Assembly: GCA_963575745.1 (NCBI GenBank) | Contig: CAUYUJ010018311.1 | Location: 135,001 to 189,055, forward strand | Reading direction: 5' to 3' | Source: Prorocentrum cordatum | Lineage: Eukaryota; Sar; Dinophyceae; Prorocentrales; Prorocentraceae | Length of the DNA: 54,055 nucleotides | Shown: piece after piece, positions 52,680 through 54,055 of the stretch | Position numbering within the stretch: the first letter of the stretch is position 1 | Layout: each line of letters begins with the position of its first letter | The notes under the pieces: generated by a model | Seen by the model: the letters and a program-made list of their open reading frames with translations, nothing else | Told to the model about the DNA's origin: nothing | Databases searched by the model: none | Position numbers and translations under genes: made by a program

Positions 52680-53472
52680 GTCCCACATGCGCGTAGGCCA
52701 GGATCTGAAAGTTTCTCGGGGAAATGAGATGGCCGATCAGCTGGCCCAGCGAGGTGCTGAGGCCGCCGCCGCCCCCATCCGTAGTGCCATCAAAGCTCTG
52801 AACGTTGCTGATGCCAGAGCCACCTTGGTGCATCAGAGGATAGGGGCGATTTTGGCCCATGTCTGCTCTGAACTAGATCGGGGGGACCGTGGGGAGTTCG
52901 GTGGGTCGCTCGGTTCGGAGTCGGGGCTGTCGAGGGTGGGAGAGCTCGAGGCCAGAGCTGGCCATCAGATGCAGCGTCTCTCGAATGGTCTTTGGTCCTG
53001 CAAGCTGTGCCGCCAGACCCCAGGCCGTTTCTCCTTGGAAGAGTGGCTCCAGGCGTTTCTGTGCCCACGAGATTTAGCCCAGCGAGCCCTCAGTGAGCAG
53101 GGGCACCATGTCAGAGTTCCCCCCACGAGTGTGCACACCCTCAGAGTGGGCGATCGAGTCGTCCACAGCTCTCACTCTATTGCTATGCAGAATGGACTAG
53201 CGTGGTGCTGGAAGTGTGCTAGATTCGGGACAGTGGTCCAGGGTGGGGGTCACTTGCGTGAGCTGGTCAGCCTCTGTCCCGAAAAGCGCACCAATTCGGG
53301 ACGAAACTATTTGAACCGTCTGAGTCGAGGTCTCCCCCCCAAGGCTGGCAAGGACTGGCCCATCCCCCAAGGCGCTGGTGGCGGCAGAGCGCCACTGCCC
53401 GTCGTCGGATCGAACGTCAAGGACTTCCGACGGCGGCGGGGGGGTGGAGGGGGGGGAGCGAGAGGGTTTTAA
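52650..53472 (+). pseudogene. LINE ORF2, end of RNase H and C-terminal domain
   Basis: In the next frame KKCFSHLDAESHMRVGQ and GNEMADQLAQRG give the final RNase H motif (GN-AD-LA). A further ~240 residues follow with a second Cys cluster (WSCKLCRQ, WCWKCARFG) and an Arg/Gly-rich end. Stop TAA is at 53470-53472. An open frame begins upstream at 52534, but that stretch is the out-of-frame shadow of RNase H. Confidence 0.7.
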
Positions 53473-53529
53473 CGATTGTGTGTAATCGTATAGTACACTG
53501 AGGGGGTGCGTCACGGACGCATCCCCCTC
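53473..53529 (+). other. LINE 3'UTR with two hairpins
   Basis: CGATT-GTGTGT-AATCG (53473-53488) is a perfect 5-bp stem. GAGGGGGTGCGTC (53500-53512), loop ACG, then GACGCATCCCCCTC (53516-53529) is a 13-bp stem with one bulged T. Then come AGTTATCCC and AGTTATCC and the TCC tract. Such a 3' hairpin plus short terminal repeat resembles the recognition end of stem-loop LINEs (for example UnaL2). That role here is inferred. Confidence 0.65.
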
Positions 53530-53549
53530 TTGAAGAGTTATCCCAGTTA

Positions 53550-54055
53550 TCCTCCTCCTCCTCCTCCTCCCTCCCCTACCCTCCCTCCCTCCCTCCCTCC
53601 CTCCCTCACCCTTCCTTCCTTCCCTCCTCCCTCCCTCCCTCCCTCCCTCGCTCCCTCCCTCCCTCCCTCCCTCCCTCCCTCCCTCCCTCCATCCTCTCCT
53701 CCTCCTCCTGCCCTCCTCCTTCCTCCTCCTCCTTCCTCCCTTCCCCTACTCCTCCTTCCTCCTCCTCCTCCCCTTTCCTCCTCCTCCTCCCCTCCCCGCT
53801 CCTCCTCCTCCTCCTCCTCCTCCTCCTCCCTCCTCCTCCTCTCATTCCTCCTCCTCCCCCTCCTCATCCTCCTCCTCCTCCCCTCCCGCCTCCTCCTCCT
53901 CCTTCCTACTCCTCCTCTCCTCTCCTCCTTCCTCATCCTCGCCCCGCCCGCCTCCTCCTCCTTCCTTCTCCTCCTCCTCCTCCTCCGCCTCCTCCTCCTC
54001 CGCCTCCTTCTCCTCTTCCTCCTTCTCTTTCTTTGCCTCCTCCTCGAGGGCCCCC
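53550..54055. repeat. TCC / CTCC tract to the window end
   Basis: About 500 bp of TCC and CCCTCC units. It continues the simple sequence directly after the LINE 3' end. Confidence 0.95.

Larger units (their letters stand above)
47276..53530 (+). mobile_element. Two-ORF LINE-type retrotransposon, decayed
   Basis: Layout: ORF1 (to 48351), then ORF2 with APE-type endonuclease, reverse transcriptase, a Cys/His motif and RNase H, then a short 3'UTR with two hairpins. ORF2 is broken by a frameshift near 48947, an amber codon at 51825 and a frameshift near 52650, so this copy cannot move on its own. It is bounded by TCC tracts on both sides in the same strand sense. No long target duplication can be recognised in that simple sequence. 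Confidence 0.85.

Overview
This window looks like nuclear DNA from a peridinin-type dinoflagellate, possibly Prorocentrum-like (the genus is a guess). Three things point there: a complete 22-nt dinoflagellate spliced-leader (DinoSL) sequence in genomic DNA at 16534-16555; a phosphoribulokinase precursor with a hydrophobic leader followed by the FVAP motif of dinoflagellate plastid targeting; and a GC-rich, gene-poor, repeat-laden background with RCC1-like repeat genes and long LINE-type reverse-transcriptase ORFs. Only two host genes are well supported: an RCC1-like repeat protein (12987-14255) and plastid phosphoribulokinase (16640-17959).

Layout. 1-9380: simple repeats, degenerate pentamer repeats, a 53-bp tandem repeat and a foldback element at 3692-3906. 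9385-10145: first copy of a composite ~740-bp repeat (82-bp units, then ~58-bp units, a conserved 3' module, then a TCC tract). 10230-10775: decayed LINE C-terminal fragment with its own TCC tail. 11395-16150: a GGCGGAAGT-containing repeat pair around the RCC1-like gene and a CAATG pentamer field. 16519-18135: a retroposed phosphoribulokinase gene with SL, poly(A) and target-site duplications. 18130-19470: degenerate GGCCCAAGAGG repeats. 19571-21110: ~90- and ~114-bp tandem arrays. 21160-22740: GTAT and AGCAGAGAAC expansions. 22741-25140: a 101-bp satellite whose units each carry a 14-bp inverted repeat. 25140-38240: more composite elements, a tRNA-like sequence, a second ~101-bp array, foldback elements and palindromes. 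38956-39055: a 100-N assembly gap. 39670-46780: a 184-bp inverted-repeat element in two copies, a RNase H fragment and a long hairpin. 47276-53530: a nearly complete but decayed two-ORF LINE lying between TCC tracts. 53550-54055: TCC/CTCC tract.

The phosphoribulokinase gene is a Calvin-cycle enzyme gene that reached this site through an mRNA intermediate. The LINE-type machinery in the same window is the kind of activity that could have done this, although this LINE copy is dead and need not be the responsible family. Many unrelated repeats here end in a TCC or similar simple-sequence tract, which links retroposition and microsatellite growth in this genome. Most long open frames in the window are artefacts of low-complexity DNA and are not called as genes.
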